This document shows positions 27,035 through 37,145 of a stretch of 64,000 bases of DNA, piece after piece. This DNA is from Pedobacter frigoris (GTDB lineage: Bacteria; Bacteroidota; Bacteroidia; Sphingobacteriales; Sphingobacteriaceae). The stretch spans positions 1,413,734 to 1,477,733 of the forward strand of contig NZ_SWBQ01000001.1 in the NCBI RefSeq assembly GCF_005116445.1, in the 5' to 3' direction. Both the position numbers and the translations under genes were made by a program. Numbering within the stretch: position 1 is the stretch's first letter; the number at the start of each line of letters is the position of its first letter. The notes beneath the pieces are model-generated. The model did not search any database and had not been told where the DNA came from. It saw only the letters and a program-made list of their open reading frames with translations.

Positions 27035-28492
27035 TTATTCGAAACAGGTTAATTTATAAGTCTTCAATCCGTAGCGTCCAAACCATATAGCAACATGGGC
27101 CTCTTTGGCTACTTCATCATAATACCAATCACCCCAGGCTCCATAGCTCCATGCCCTGTTCATTGAGAATGCAATATTCAGGTTTTCATGCGCCAAGGTC
27201 TGCAAATCGCCGTTAAGCACCGCAGCTGCGTGCCAGAACGAAGTACCACTGGTAACCAGCGCATAATTTTTACCATTGACTACCATCCCCGAAACAAAGG
27301 GAGATTTGCCTCCGGTACGTGCAGTCGAGAATCCCGTACCTACCCACCAGGTCTGCAGAATATTCTGCCATAGGCCCGGCATTACGCTCGTAGTCGAACC
27401 ACCAAAGGTATTTTGGTAAACCTTAATGCTATTGGCCGCATTGGCGGTACCCTGGGTATCACCCACAATATAACTCGGCTCATCTGAAGCATTCGAGGGC
27501 GATATCATCTGAAAACCGGTACAATCCGTGCTGGAGTACCCCGTTTCGATCGTGGAATAATTTGAAGCGAGTTTTCCGCCCGTCACTTTAATGCGGTAAT
27601 GAGGGCCTTTAGCCGTACGTGGCGCCATGGCAGTTATCCAGGCGTTACCCGCAATATCACCGGCAACCTGAAAGTTACTGGAACCATCTGTCGTTGGGGC
27701 CGCATTTACAGCAATTTTTCCGATCGATTTTGGTGCGTCTGTAGGTTTCCCCCAATAGAAAAATTCTGTTTCTCCATTTTTAACGACCGCCCCTACACAC
27801 TTGCCTTTGTAATCTGAAGAGATCATCATCAGCTCCCCGATAGCAATCGGTCCTAAATTGAATGTCCCTGCCGGTTGCAGTGTCGTTTTATCAATTACCT
27901 TAATTCCATGAGGCGAATTCACATCGCTGGTTACGTATACCCTTGAAAGCAGCACAATATTATCCCCGCAATAGGCATGGTACACATTCAAGTCACCATA
28001 CAATTTTGAATCTGCCAGGTTAAAATTGTTATACACACCCGGATAACCTAATTCTACAAAATTTTTGCTCGTGCCGATTTCCGCATAGCTGAAACCCTTA
28101 CCATCCGCTAAATGGTCTGAAGCGCCCCAGGATACCGTGTACTCTTTTTTAGTGACCTTATCCTCCGCTGTCACCGTATATTTTACCCCACCTGCCTGGG
28201 CGAAGTTCTGGGGTAAACCCGGATCTGGAGAAACGGTAGCCCCCTTTGAGAGATAGAATGTAGGCACTGCCGACTTCAGTACTTCCGTAGCATTGACATA
28301 AGGTGACACCTTAATTGTAATGGTATTATCTTTATTGATTGTTGCCTTAAAAAACGCTTTGTCCTTACCAACAACTGAAAATGATGTAATGATAGAGGGT
28401 TCGCTTACGGGTTTCTCTTTCTTACAGGCACCCAGACAGAATACAATCACCAATGCAAGTATGGTGTGTAACCTAAAATTTATAGTCTTCAT
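27035..28492 (-). CDS. DUF5018-type SusCD-associated lipoprotein
   Basis: 485 aa. A lipoprotein signal ends FCLGACK. An N-terminal Ig-like module of the DUF5018 type is seen in SIITSFSVVGKDKAF, ITIKVSPYVNATEV and KKEYTVSWG. The remaining 350 residues look like a beta-propeller-type domain with repeated GxxWITAMAP and ILQTWWVGTG segments. Such proteins are surface glycan-binding lipoproteins in SusCD loci. The ligand is not known. Confidence 0.78.
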   Translation of the reverse strand: MKTINFRLHTILALVIVFCLGACKKEKPVSEPSIITSFSVVGKDKAFFKATINKDNTITIKVSPYVNATEVLKSAVPTFYLSKGATVSPDPGLPQNFAQAGGVKYTVTAEDKVTKKEYTVSWGASDHLADGKGFSYAEIGTSKNFVELGYPGVYNNFNLADSKLYGDLNVYHAYCGDNIVLLSRVYVTSDVNSPHGIKVIDKTTLQPAGTFNLGPIAIGELMMISSDYKGKCVGAVVKNGETEFFYWGKPTDAPKSIGKIAVNAAPTTDGSSNFQVAGDIAGNAWITAMAPRTAKGPHYRIKVTGGKLASNYSTIETGYSSTDCTGFQMISPSNASDEPSYIVGDTQGTANAANSIKVYQNTFGGSTTSVMPGLWQNILQTWWVGTGFSTARTGGKSPFVSGMVVNGKNYALVTSGTSFWHAAAVLNGDLQTLAHENLNIAFSMNRAWSYGAWGDWYYDEVAKEAHVAIWFGRYGLKTYKLTCFE

Positions 28493-28520
28493 AACTTAAT
28501 GCTTTAAAATTTTAAACATA

Positions 28521-28967
28521 CTATTCAAAATAACCTCTTATGCGGTATTGGCGTTTCGTTCTCTCCCCGGAAGTGACGGTAATGATTATCCCGTCGCCGG
28601 AGATGTTATGCCTCCCAGATAGCGAAGGCGTAATGAGCTCATCATAGGTAACAGTTGCCTTCAGATAAATACTGGTCAGGTCAATATCCTTTGCCAATGT
28701 TGCCGAAATCGGGAAAAGGATCAATCCATAACCTCCCTCCAGCTCCCCCTGTGTGGCACTGGCTTCCATCAGCTTCCCCTCTTTATTGAATTCATAGATC
28801 TCTCCCCGAAACTCTCCGCCTGAGTGAGAGGCCTTACAGGTCATCTGGGTAATCATATTGGATTTATGGACGAAAATAAATTCCTCATTTTCCTTTGCGC
28901 AGCTTGCCAGCAATAATGTAATCAGAAGCCCGAGCAGGTATGGCTTGATTGTATATAATAATTTCAT
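28521..28967 (-). CDS. Small lipoprotein of a SusCD locus
   Basis: 148 aa from ATG 28967 (an in-frame TTG at 28973 is less likely). Lipoprotein signal LLITLLLASCAK. The mature part is beta-rich (LKATVTYDELITPSLSGRHN, then IIITVTSGERTKRQYRIRGYF) and I do not assign it to a family. Its place directly behind SusD and before the DUF5018 lipoprotein suggests a surface or periplasmic accessory role. Confidence 0.6.
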   Translation of the reverse strand: MKLLYTIKPYLLGLLITLLLASCAKENEEFIFVHKSNMITQMTCKASHSGGEFRGEIYEFNKEGKLMEASATQGELEGGYGLILFPISATLAKDIDLTSIYLKATVTYDELITPSLSGRHNISGDGIIITVTSGERTKRQYRIRGYFE

Positions 28968-28988
28968 ATTCAAAATTTAAGTTTACGA

Positions 28989-30689
28989 TTACCAGGGTAA
29001 GTTATTGTTAACTAACTTGTTGTTTGCTGTTTCCGAGGTAGGTAAAGAGAGGTAATAATACTTCTCAGGGAATATCCGGGTCGAACCTCCATCTACTGCT
29101 ACTGTCTCATAAGTCAGCGAACCGTTGCCGGCTTTTGTGATCCTTGTTCCGTGAGCATTTTTACCGTCGATAACCGTCACAGCCCTTTTCCAACGGCGCA
29201 AATCCCAAAAACGGAAACCTTCGCCAGCCAGTTCAACCGCACGCTCTTTACGGAGATATTCCATAAATATTTCCTTTGTAGGGGTATTGGCTATTGTTTT
29301 AGAGGGTAGGTTAACGCGGTTACGCACCTCGTTAAGTGCAGCTAGCGCCTGCGTTTGGAACGCATTGAAGTCAAGCTCTGCATACGCTTCTGCTTTATTC
29401 AGCAACACCTCTGCATAGCGCAATACCGCGTCGTGCTGGTGACTGCCATTGGTCACGAAGTTGGCATTTCCTTCCTGAAGATATTTGCGCAGGTAATAAC
29501 CTGTACAAGTACGCCCACCTGTAGATCCTGCCTGGGTAAAGGCCTGGAAACCATCCGTACCTCCTACGAACGTTTCTATCGTTCGGTTTTCCCATTTCGC
29601 ACCATTGTACAACACGGTGGCCTGGAACCTGGGCTCCCTGTCGGTATAAGGATTGGTGTGGTTGGCGGCATACGTACTCCAGGAGAAGTCGCTTCCATCT
29701 TTGAATTCGTATAGATCGGCTAATTCTGCAGTAGGCACATGTTCTGCATACACATCGGTTGTATACACCGCTCTATCACCAAAAGGACGGTTGTATCGAT
29801 CATAACTATGGGTTACACTGCCGCTGAGAAAACTCAATTGAAACAAAATCTCCACTGAATTGTCCTGTCCCCCATCCACTTTAAAAACTTTAGCATAATC
29901 AGGAGCCAGGCTAGCACCAAGCTGTTTTACTTTCTCCGCTGCGTCGATGGCCATCTGCCACTTTTTCGCATACAATGCCATACGCGAGAGCAAGCCATAG
30001 GCGGTTCTTTGGGTAGCCCTGCCTTGAGAGGAGCCTGACCATGATGGAGGCAGGTGTTCGGCACTCCATAGCAGCTCGTTCAAAACAAAATCCCAGCTTT
30101 CTTCTTCCGTGGCACGTGCACGATGTATATCAGCACTTACTGCTCCATCATCAACCCCACCATTTGCCCCTGAGACGTCAGTACGCAGGATAACACCACC
30201 ATAAACACGTATTAGCCTATAGTAAGAAAATGCCCGGCAAAGGCGAGCCTCAGCACGACGGATGTTGCACCATTCTTCCCCAAATTTAGGGATACCATAT
30301 CGTTTAATATCATCCAGTAAAACGTTGGCCCGGCGAATTCGCTCGGTGTACACCTCAGACCAGCTATCGAGTGGCCCCGCACTTCCCCTAACAAAGCTGC
30401 TTGCCTGTAATAAGGCCTTATTATAACCATGATTATACTGGTCCCAGGAAGTCGACTTCATCAGGTCAGAATAACTGTCAAAATATTGTCCACGGCTGTT
30501 TGCTACCTGCGATACATCCGTAAAAGTCTTGTAAGCAGCAGTCACATACATATCTGCTGAGGTCTGGGAGCTCCATACCGCAAGATCAGAGAGATTCTGC
30601 GTATTTTCTATGTCCAGCGCCTGTTTACATCCCTGCAGTGAACTTAGCGTTACCGCAAGCATAAATATCATTAAAATCCTATTTTTCAT
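28989..30689 (-). CDS. susD: SusD/RagB-family outer-membrane glycan-binding lipoprotein
   Basis: 566 aa. Lipoprotein signal ends SSLQGCKQ. The family pattern is complete: an N-terminal TPR-like helix region (DMYVTAAYKTF, then RRANVLLDDI), RRAEARLCRAFSYYRLIRVYGGV, the SusD box (RYAEVLLNKAEAYAEL) and the C-terminal RKERAVELAGEGFRFWDLRRW. It forms the lid over SusC and captures oligosaccharides at the cell surface. SusC lies 11 bp upstream and is surely co-transcribed. Confidence 0.95.
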   Translation of the reverse strand: MKNRILMIFMLAVTLSSLQGCKQALDIENTQNLSDLAVWSSQTSADMYVTAAYKTFTDVSQVANSRGQYFDSYSDLMKSTSWDQYNHGYNKALLQASSFVRGSAGPLDSWSEVYTERIRRANVLLDDIKRYGIPKFGEEWCNIRRAEARLCRAFSYYRLIRVYGGVILRTDVSGANGGVDDGAVSADIHRARATEEESWDFVLNELLWSAEHLPPSWSGSSQGRATQRTAYGLLSRMALYAKKWQMAIDAAEKVKQLGASLAPDYAKVFKVDGGQDNSVEILFQLSFLSGSVTHSYDRYNRPFGDRAVYTTDVYAEHVPTAELADLYEFKDGSDFSWSTYAANHTNPYTDREPRFQATVLYNGAKWENRTIETFVGGTDGFQAFTQAGSTGGRTCTGYYLRKYLQEGNANFVTNGSHQHDAVLRYAEVLLNKAEAYAELDFNAFQTQALAALNEVRNRVNLPSKTIANTPTKEIFMEYLRKERAVELAGEGFRFWDLRRWKRAVTVIDGKNAHGTRITKAGNGSLTYETVAVDGGSTRIFPEKYYYLSLPTSETANNKLVNNNLPW

Positions 30690-30700
30690 CTTTTATCTCC

Positions 30701-33700
30701 TTAAAATGTTACGTTTAGACCAAAACTGTATGTCTTCTGCTGGGGATAGTAACCGTTACTTACCGAAGGACTCTCGGGATCAACATATTTGAAATGACTA
30801 AATGTCAACAGGTTAGTCCCAGATACAAAAATATTAACCCTGCTAAAAGGCATCTTTCGAAGAAGGTTTTCCGGCACATCATATCCGATGTTCAGATTCT
30901 TTAAGCGCAGATACTCTCCATTTACTACCCACCAGGTAGATTGCCAGGCGTTATTGCCGTTACTTACGGTAGATAACCTCGGGTACTGCGCATTTGTATG
31001 GTCAGGTGTCCAGGCTTGTTCAATCAGATAGGAAGGAGAATTGCCATTGCCACCAAAGGGAGAAGTATATAGCGTAGAGGATGTTACTCCCGTATCGAAT
31101 ACACCAGCCAATTCATAATCCACATTAGAGGCTCCCTGCCATAATGCAGATACATAAAAATTCTTATACGAGAGATCCAGGTTCAGCGCGAAGTTAATTT
31201 CAGGTATCTGCCCATATCCCGTTTTCACATAATCAAACTCAGAGCTAATGATACCATCTCCATTTACATCCCTATATTTCAGATCTCCCAGCCTCAGGAA
31301 TCCTGAAGGTGCTGCCGGATAATTGTCAATTTCTGATTGCGATTGGAAGAGACCCAGTGCCTCATAACCGTAGCGTGCGCCCATTGACTCACCAATAGCA
31401 GCCCGGTAATTGGGTCTGTTGTCTACAATAATCCGCGACAATACCTTGTTCCGTGCAAAGGCAAATGATCCTTTTACCGCGTAGTTCCAATCCTGTCCAA
31501 TCCGGTTTGCATGCTTCAGAATCACCTCAAAACCTTTATTCTCTACCTTTCCTGAGTTCTTAAAACTTGGATAATATCCACCCAAAGAACTCGGATAGTT
31601 GCCTCCCTGAGACTCCAGGATGTCCTTTGTCAACTTATAAAACACATCAGCTTCGATGCCCAATTTCCCATTCCATAGATCTATATCAAGACCTATGTTA
31701 TAATTATCGGTTGTGGACCACCTCAGATTGCGGTATAGATAAGGACTGATCGAATAAAATTGAGATACTGCCTCACCGCCCAGCACCATACTATTGCTTG
31801 CAAGAGCAAATAAAGAGTTATGCTGGAAAGGGCTCACGGCATCATTTCCAGACCTGCCAGCGCTTGCGCGCAATTTTAAAAGGTTTATAGCGGAAGAACT
31901 TTTCGCAAAGAAATCCTCGTTTGATACCACCCATCCTAAGGAAGCAGAGGGAAAGAATCCCCATTGATTGCCCGGTGCAAAAATATAGGAACCATCATAG
32001 CGGAAAGCAGCCTCTGCCAGATATTTATTATCATAACCATAATTCAGACGACCAACATAAGAAGCCTGCCCGCCAGAGAAAACATGCGATCCGGATACCG
32101 GTGTGGTCCCAAACGTGGATCCCAGCGACAGGTCCACAGGATCATCAGTCACATATCCACGTTTAGATCCTGTCATCGTTTCAGAGTAACTTTTCTTGGT
32201 TTCGAACAAGAACATCGCCCCTACATAATGCTTGCCGAAATCCCGGGAATAATCAACCTGTGGACGCCATAGATAAGAATCACCCCAGGAGGCTGATTTG
32301 GAAAAGGCATTATCCTGAGAAAAACCACTTGCACCTACGATCCCTTCGTCCAGGTTATTGTTAAGACTGTACAGTTCATAGTATTTACTGTAATTGGCAT
32401 CCGTTGTATTGCTATAATTATATGCCCCGAACATCGATACTTTAAGGTTCTTCAGCACAGGTGACAGATCTGAAAAGTCGTACTCCAACTGGAAGTTGGT
32501 ATCCATTGTCCATCTGGTCTGATTGATAAATCCAGATTCCGTTAATGCTGCATACCCATTAACGTTATAAGCTGAACCCTGCCAGGCTGTAGGCAGTCCA
32601 TTATATTCACTTTTGATAATAGGTATAGTGGATACTGCCTGCCGGATAGGATCAAACTCAGTCTGGTTTCCAATGGGTACACCCGGCCATTTTCTATCCG
32701 AGCGTAATCCTGCCAAACCAGCGGTTAATCTTAAATTCCTGGCCACCTCAACATCAAGGTTGGTACGCACATTATATCGTTTAAAGCCTGTGTTGATCAA
32801 TGTACCTTCCTGGTTCATCACGCCCAGACTGGCAAAATATTTTGATTTTTCCGTACCACCAGAAGCAGAAACATTATGTTGTTGGGCAACTCCGGTGCGG
32901 AAGATCTTGTTTAGCCAATCGGTCTCTCCATAGATGCTATTAGCATCATTACTAAGCACCTTATTTTGTATAGCCGCATTCCACATGGGTGTAAGTCCAT
33001 CCAATTCCCTGGCTTTATTGTTCCAGTACATGTAGTCCGTTGCATTCAGATAATCCGGCATGGCCGTATTCTGTGTCAATACGCCCGCGCCATTATAGAA
33101 TATTTTTGCAGCACCTGCTTCTCCTTTTTTGGTAGTTATCAAAATCACCCCGTTTGCACCCTGAACACCATATATAGCAGCTGCAGCATCTTTCAGTACA
33201 GAGACCGATTCCACATCATTTGGATTGACGTTATCAATAGGACGCGGTACGCCATCCACCAGGATCATGGGACCATTATTACCTGCAAAGGAATTGAGTC
33301 CGCGCACATACAAAGCAGTTCCGTCAGCTCCAGGCTTTCCAGAGCTTTGGATGCTGGTTAACCCCGGCAGTTTCCCCGTAAGCATATTCGATAAATTCTG
33401 CATCGGTGCCCGGGTAAGTTCTTTCGCTGAAACCTGCGAAACAGCAGCTGTCAGATGGGCGCGCTTTTGCCTGGCATAACCTACCACAACAAGCTCATTC
33501 ATCATCTCTACACTTGGCTTAAGCGTGATGCGGATAAACTCGCTTCCATCTACCTTATGCACCTGGGTGACGTAGCCCACAAAAGAAAACTGCAGTTCTG
33601 CTCCTTTTTCCACATCCTTTAACAGAAAATTGCCATTCGCATCTGTTATCACAACCTTCGCAGTCCCTTTCAGCTTTACAGTCACCCCCGGAAGAGGCTG

Positions 33701-34138
33701 ATTCTCCAAGTCTACCACCCTACCGGAAGCATCAATACCCCGAATGATGGCCACCTGGCTTTCCGGCAAACCGGCCGGCTTCTCCTTGACAATAATTGAC
33801 TTATTCTCAATTACATAAGTAAAAGGCTGGTTATTAAAGCATAGCTTCAATACTTCTTCCAGGTCTTTTTCTTTTGCATTTAAATTAATAGGCTTTGCAT
33901 CCTTTATCACTGGGTTGGTATATAAAAAATTATACCCTGTCTGCTTATTGATCTCCACGAAAACATCAACAATAGAAGCATTGGTTTTAGTGATGGTAAC
34001 TTTTTGGCCATAACCGGTGACTGCAATGGCCTGCATCATGGTCGCCATTAGGATAATTATGATCATTCTCATAATTAGAAATATTTTAGGTGGTATCCAC
34101 AGCCGTGAAATACCTTGGTTAAAAGTAAATTTATACAT
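30701..34138 (-). CDS. susC: SusC/RagA-family TonB-dependent transporter with STN domain
   Basis: 1145 aa. A signal peptide is followed by an STN domain (about 45-120, KTNASIVDVFVEINKQTGYNF), which receives signals for the FecR/sigma switch. Then come a carboxypeptidase-D-like repeat (LPGVTVKLKGTAKVV), the plug (ALYVRGLNSF, ILVDGVP, AAAIYGVQGANGVILITTKKG) and a large beta-barrel ending in SFGLNVTF. The STN domain explains the FecR and ECF genes upstream: substrate binding should activate this locus. Confidence 0.96.
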   Translation of the reverse strand: MYKFTFNQGISRLWIPPKIFLIMRMIIIILMATMMQAIAVTGYGQKVTITKTNASIVDVFVEINKQTGYNFLYTNPVIKDAKPINLNAKEKDLEEVLKLCFNNQPFTYVIENKSIIVKEKPAGLPESQVAIIRGIDASGRVVDLENQPLPGVTVKLKGTAKVVITDANGNFLLKDVEKGAELQFSFVGYVTQVHKVDGSEFIRITLKPSVEMMNELVVVGYARQKRAHLTAAVSQVSAKELTRAPMQNLSNMLTGKLPGLTSIQSSGKPGADGTALYVRGLNSFAGNNGPMILVDGVPRPIDNVNPNDVESVSVLKDAAAAIYGVQGANGVILITTKKGEAGAAKIFYNGAGVLTQNTAMPDYLNATDYMYWNNKARELDGLTPMWNAAIQNKVLSNDANSIYGETDWLNKIFRTGVAQQHNVSASGGTEKSKYFASLGVMNQEGTLINTGFKRYNVRTNLDVEVARNLRLTAGLAGLRSDRKWPGVPIGNQTEFDPIRQAVSTIPIIKSEYNGLPTAWQGSAYNVNGYAALTESGFINQTRWTMDTNFQLEYDFSDLSPVLKNLKVSMFGAYNYSNTTDANYSKYYELYSLNNNLDEGIVGASGFSQDNAFSKSASWGDSYLWRPQVDYSRDFGKHYVGAMFLFETKKSYSETMTGSKRGYVTDDPVDLSLGSTFGTTPVSGSHVFSGGQASYVGRLNYGYDNKYLAEAAFRYDGSYIFAPGNQWGFFPSASLGWVVSNEDFFAKSSSAINLLKLRASAGRSGNDAVSPFQHNSLFALASNSMVLGGEAVSQFYSISPYLYRNLRWSTTDNYNIGLDIDLWNGKLGIEADVFYKLTKDILESQGGNYPSSLGGYYPSFKNSGKVENKGFEVILKHANRIGQDWNYAVKGSFAFARNKVLSRIIVDNRPNYRAAIGESMGARYGYEALGLFQSQSEIDNYPAAPSGFLRLGDLKYRDVNGDGIISSEFDYVKTGYGQIPEINFALNLDLSYKNFYVSALWQGASNVDYELAGVFDTGVTSSTLYTSPFGGNGNSPSYLIEQAWTPDHTNAQYPRLSTVSNGNNAWQSTWWVVNGEYLRLKNLNIGYDVPENLLRKMPFSRVNIFVSGTNLLTFSHFKYVDPESPSVSNGYYPQQKTYSFGLNVTF

Positions 34139-34347
34139 ACTTTTGGTTACTTTGGGTTAATACATGAAAGGTTCGAAACAACTATTTTTCCCGGACTGAT
34201 GAAGATCAGGTCCCGGGGGGTTAACTCAAATTCTGCCGGATAGTGCTTCGACTCACTATTCGGTTTCTTTTTTAGTTACCCATTGATGATTAATACCGCT
34301 GTCGTATAGTTCTGTTCATATTAGCTAATTAGTGGTGGATATTTGGG

Positions 34348-35502
34348 TTATTTGGTTCTTTTTTTGATTAATATCTGTCTTCCCTCTACTTTAAAGTCGC
34401 AAGATGTGGTGGTTGCCAAAAGTCCCAGGACTTGAGAAAGCACTACCTTTCTGGAGATTAACCCTCCCATTTTAATTTCCCCGGCATTGTCCTGGAATAC
34501 AACTTCCAAATCATACCAACGTGCTATTTTCTTCATCACCCCCTCCAGGCTTTCATCTACAAAATAAAAATTACCATTTTTCCAGGCGATTGCCATCTCA
34601 AGATCTTTAAATTCCGTCACTTTTATTTCCAGATCATTTTCACGATCTACAGAAGCCTGCTGACCAGGCTTTAGAACAACTACCTTGCTATTGCGAGCAG
34701 TGACCTGCACAGCGCCTTCCAGGAGTGTAGTTTGTGTTAGGCGCTCACCCGGATAGCTGTTCACGTTAAAATGTGTACCCAGTACTTTTATTTCCTGTTC
34801 AGCCGATTTTACAATGAAGGGATGAGTTTTATCCTTTAATATTTCAAAATAGGCTTCCCCTCTCAAGCGGACTTCCCGCCTGGCATTCCCTGCAAAAGAA
34901 ACTGGATAAATCAACTTTGATCCTGCATTAAGCCAAACGCTAGAACCATCAGGTAAACGTACCTGACATTGGCCTCCGTTTGGCGTTTCAATAGTATTCA
35001 TCAAATCAGTATGACGTTTAGTATCATTACTGATCGAATATACAACCTGACCATCTGCGGTCTTACTAATTTCCACACCTGCTTCTTTAGCTAATTTGCC
35101 ATTACCAACATCGTTCAAAGAAATTTTCTGACCATTACCAAGTGTTAAATAAGCTTTGTTACCGCCTGGTTGAATATCGGCTTCAGTGTGTCCAAATCTG
35201 CTATAATAGAAAAGACCGGCGCCGATAACCAAAAGCACCGCTGCCGCTACCCCAGCCAGGCGAGGCCAAGTGTTAAGTTTTCGCTGTACTGGTTCTACTG
35301 AAAGCGTATGACCGATGTTACTATCTATATTGGCTTTAATGCTTAACTTTAATTTCAGCTTCTCTTCTTCACTTAACATCTCCATCACATCAGCATCAGC
35401 CAGAAAGAAGTTATAATAAGCAAAGAGAAAATTCTCCTCCTCGGCAGTTGCTTTGCCGTTAAGATATTTGCTGAGTATCTCTATGTATTGTTCTTTGTTC
35501 AT
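34348..35502 (-). CDS. FecR-family anti-sigma factor
   Basis: 384 aa. The N-terminal 80 residues are the cytoplasmic anti-sigma part. A single membrane helix follows at about 85-105 (AGVAAAVLLVIGAGLFY). The periplasmic FecR domain includes QVRLPDGSSVWLNAGSKL, and a C-terminal DUF4974 is seen in VMKKIARWYDLEVVF. It should hold the ECF sigma factor inactive until the STN domain of SusC signals through it. It lies 100 bp downstream of the sigma gene. Confidence 0.93.
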   Translation of the reverse strand: MNKEQYIEILSKYLNGKATAEEENFLFAYYNFFLADADVMEMLSEEEKLKLKLSIKANIDSNIGHTLSVEPVQRKLNTWPRLAGVAAAVLLVIGAGLFYYSRFGHTEADIQPGGNKAYLTLGNGQKISLNDVGNGKLAKEAGVEISKTADGQVVYSISNDTKRHTDLMNTIETPNGGQCQVRLPDGSSVWLNAGSKLIYPVSFAGNARREVRLRGEAYFEILKDKTHPFIVKSAEQEIKVLGTHFNVNSYPGERLTQTTLLEGAVQVTARNSKVVVLKPGQQASVDRENDLEIKVTEFKDLEMAIAWKNGNFYFVDESLEGVMKKIARWYDLEVVFQDNAGEIKMGGLISRKVVLSQVLGLLATTTSCDFKVEGRQILIKKRTK

Positions 35503-35602
35503 CTTTCTTATAGGTGGCTATTAACTACATGAGTATTGAAAAAGGAAAAGTCCCATAAGAAATGAAAATATATTTTTGAGCTGAGCTGTCAGCAGAATCT
35601 GA

Positions 35603-36169
35603 CTACTTCTGGATCATCAAAAAAGCAATAGTGACTAATGAAGCCCGAAGCATGTTTACCGCCCTGATTAACTGATTCTGAACGGTTTTCCTGGAAATGT
35701 TTAACTGCGCTGCAATTTCGGTGGTAGAAAGGTCTTGTTCATAGCGCATTCTATAAATATTTTGCTGTGCGGCAGGCATTGCTTGAATAAGCGAATTATA
35801 GGTTTTGAAGAATTCCTTTTGCAAAAGCTCAGCATCTGCTTCAGAGTAAAAAGCCTTGCTTTTCAACACCAGGTCACTGATAGGAAGAAATCTTTCCTCT
35901 TTTTTTAGGGCTTTAAATACGTTGTTCCGAACGGAAGAAAACAGGTAGGCTGGTAAGTTGTCTATGAAATTGCCTTCCTTGTGTGTCCAGAGATAAATGA
36001 ACACATCTTGCGTAATATCTTTGGCAAGATCCGGATCATGAAGTTTTTTAAACGCTTGGTTATATACTTTATCCCAGTGTCTTTCGTATAATTCATCAAA
36101 CGCAGATCTATCACCCTTACGTAGGTTGATCAATAATTCCTGGTCCGTGAATGTGGAGTTCAACGTCAT
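35603..36169 (-). CDS. ECF RNA polymerase sigma factor
   Basis: 188 aa with sigma region 2 (LRKGDRSAFDELYERHWDKV, then DLAKDITQDVFIYLW) and region 4 (MRYEQDLSTTEIAAQLNIS, then RKTVQNQLIRAV). This is the FecI-like group that expanded in Bacteroidota. It heads the locus and is expected to transcribe susC and the genes behind it once freed from FecR. Its own start ATG 36169 is clear. Confidence 0.94.
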   Translation of the reverse strand: MTLNSTFTDQELLINLRKGDRSAFDELYERHWDKVYNQAFKKLHDPDLAKDITQDVFIYLWTHKEGNFIDNLPAYLFSSVRNNVFKALKKEERFLPISDLVLKSKAFYSEADAELLQKEFFKTYNSLIQAMPAAQQNIYRMRYEQDLSTTEIAAQLNISRKTVQNQLIRAVNMLRASLVTIAFLMIQK

Positions 36170-36599
36170 TTGGCTAACTTCCTATAATTATTTACTAAAT
36201 CTGACGTCAATGGTAGGTATTATATTTGGAATATAGGTTAAATACAGGTTATCATAATCTCAACCTAAAATAAAGCTATATAAAGTTGAGCTAAAAACAA
36301 AAACTTTATTTTACTATTGTCAGCATTCACAATCCTGTAAATGGACCAACGAATTACCCTCAGCTTGCTTCAATCCCACTTTTATACTGAAATAGTAGGA
36401 GCAGACTAGGAAGAGAGTAGGAAAAGACTAGGAAGAGAGCAGCAGTAGTCATAAGCTAAACCTAAGCTGTGACTAGCCTGAGCAGCCATGCAAACAACCG
36501 GGTCAGTGTTTACACTAGTCCTGGATTTACTTTGGCTCATAAGAACAAGCATTCTAAATCAAAATTCCATATCTTGGAGCGTTAAATACAAAACCAATT
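36170..36599. other. Intergenic stretch with a 22-bp tandem repeat
   Basis: About 430 bases between the divergent sigma and DUF2059 genes. It should contain both promoters; TTACTTTGG near 36522 is a partial -7 box for the DUF2059 gene. A two-copy tandem repeat lies at 36394-36439 and is listed separately. I see no further gene in it. Confidence 0.5.
36394..36439. repeat. 22-bp tandem repeat, two copies
   Basis: AGTAGGAGCAGACTAGGAAG (36394 on) returns 22 nt later as AGTAGGAAAAGACTAGGAAG; both run on into AGAG. They differ at two positions over 24 nt. The run is purine-rich and lies upstream of the DUF2059 gene. It may be replication slippage. Confidence 0.7.
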
Positions 36600-37061
36600 A
36601 TGAAAAAATTAATGTTCTCTGCGATGATCGTTGTCGCTACATCCTTTGCTGCATCTGCACAAGATAGTACTTCCTATGGCACTACACTCAACAAATTATT
36701 GGAGGTTTCTGGTTCTACAAAGACATTTATTGGAGTGATCCCTCAGATGATTTCAATGTTAAAGACCCAGGTGTCCAATTCCGCTATTCCTGAAGAATTT
36801 TGGACTGAAATGCAAACTGAGATTTCTAAGTTTGGTGGTAAAGATCTGGGTGCTTTGCTGGTACCTGTGTATCAGAAATACATGACCGAGACAGACCTGA
36901 AAAGCATCATCGCCTTTTATGAATCTCCCGCTGGACGCAAGTTTGCAGAAAAAACTCCTCTTATTACACAGGAGTCTATGGCTATAGGTCAGGAATGGGG
37001 AAAGAAGATTGGCGAAAAAGTCATTAGTAAGCTGATGGAAAAGGGATATATGAAAGAATAA
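36600..37061 (+). CDS. DUF2059 secreted protein
   Basis: 153 aa with a signal peptide (ASFAASAQ). The mature part is one DUF2059 helical domain: FIGVIPQMISMLKTQ, LLVPVYQKYMTETDLKSII and the signature AFYESPAGRKFAEKTPLI. The family is widespread, periplasmic and of unknown function. The gene stands alone between two long non-coding stretches. Confidence 0.88.
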   Translation: MKKLMFSAMIVVATSFAASAQDSTSYGTTLNKLLEVSGSTKTFIGVIPQMISMLKTQVSNSAIPEEFWTEMQTEISKFGGKDLGALLVPVYQKYMTETDLKSIIAFYESPAGRKFAEKTPLITQESMAIGQEWGKKIGEKVISKLMEKGYMKE

Positions 37062-37145
37062 GGGATTAAGACGTTATCAAGCTTTATAAAACCATAAAAC
37101 CTCTCTGGACAACTCATGGCTACCAAAGTAGATTAATATGTGTAA

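Noticed and set aside
31964..32272. 102-codon plus-strand ORF within susC
   Set aside because: Antisense shadow of a strongly supported TonB-dependent transporter.
34188..34219. Hairpin between FecR and SusC genes as a terminator
   Set aside because: The stem (CCGGACTGAT with ATCAGGTCCCGG) is real but is not followed by a T-run on either strand, so termination cannot be claimed.
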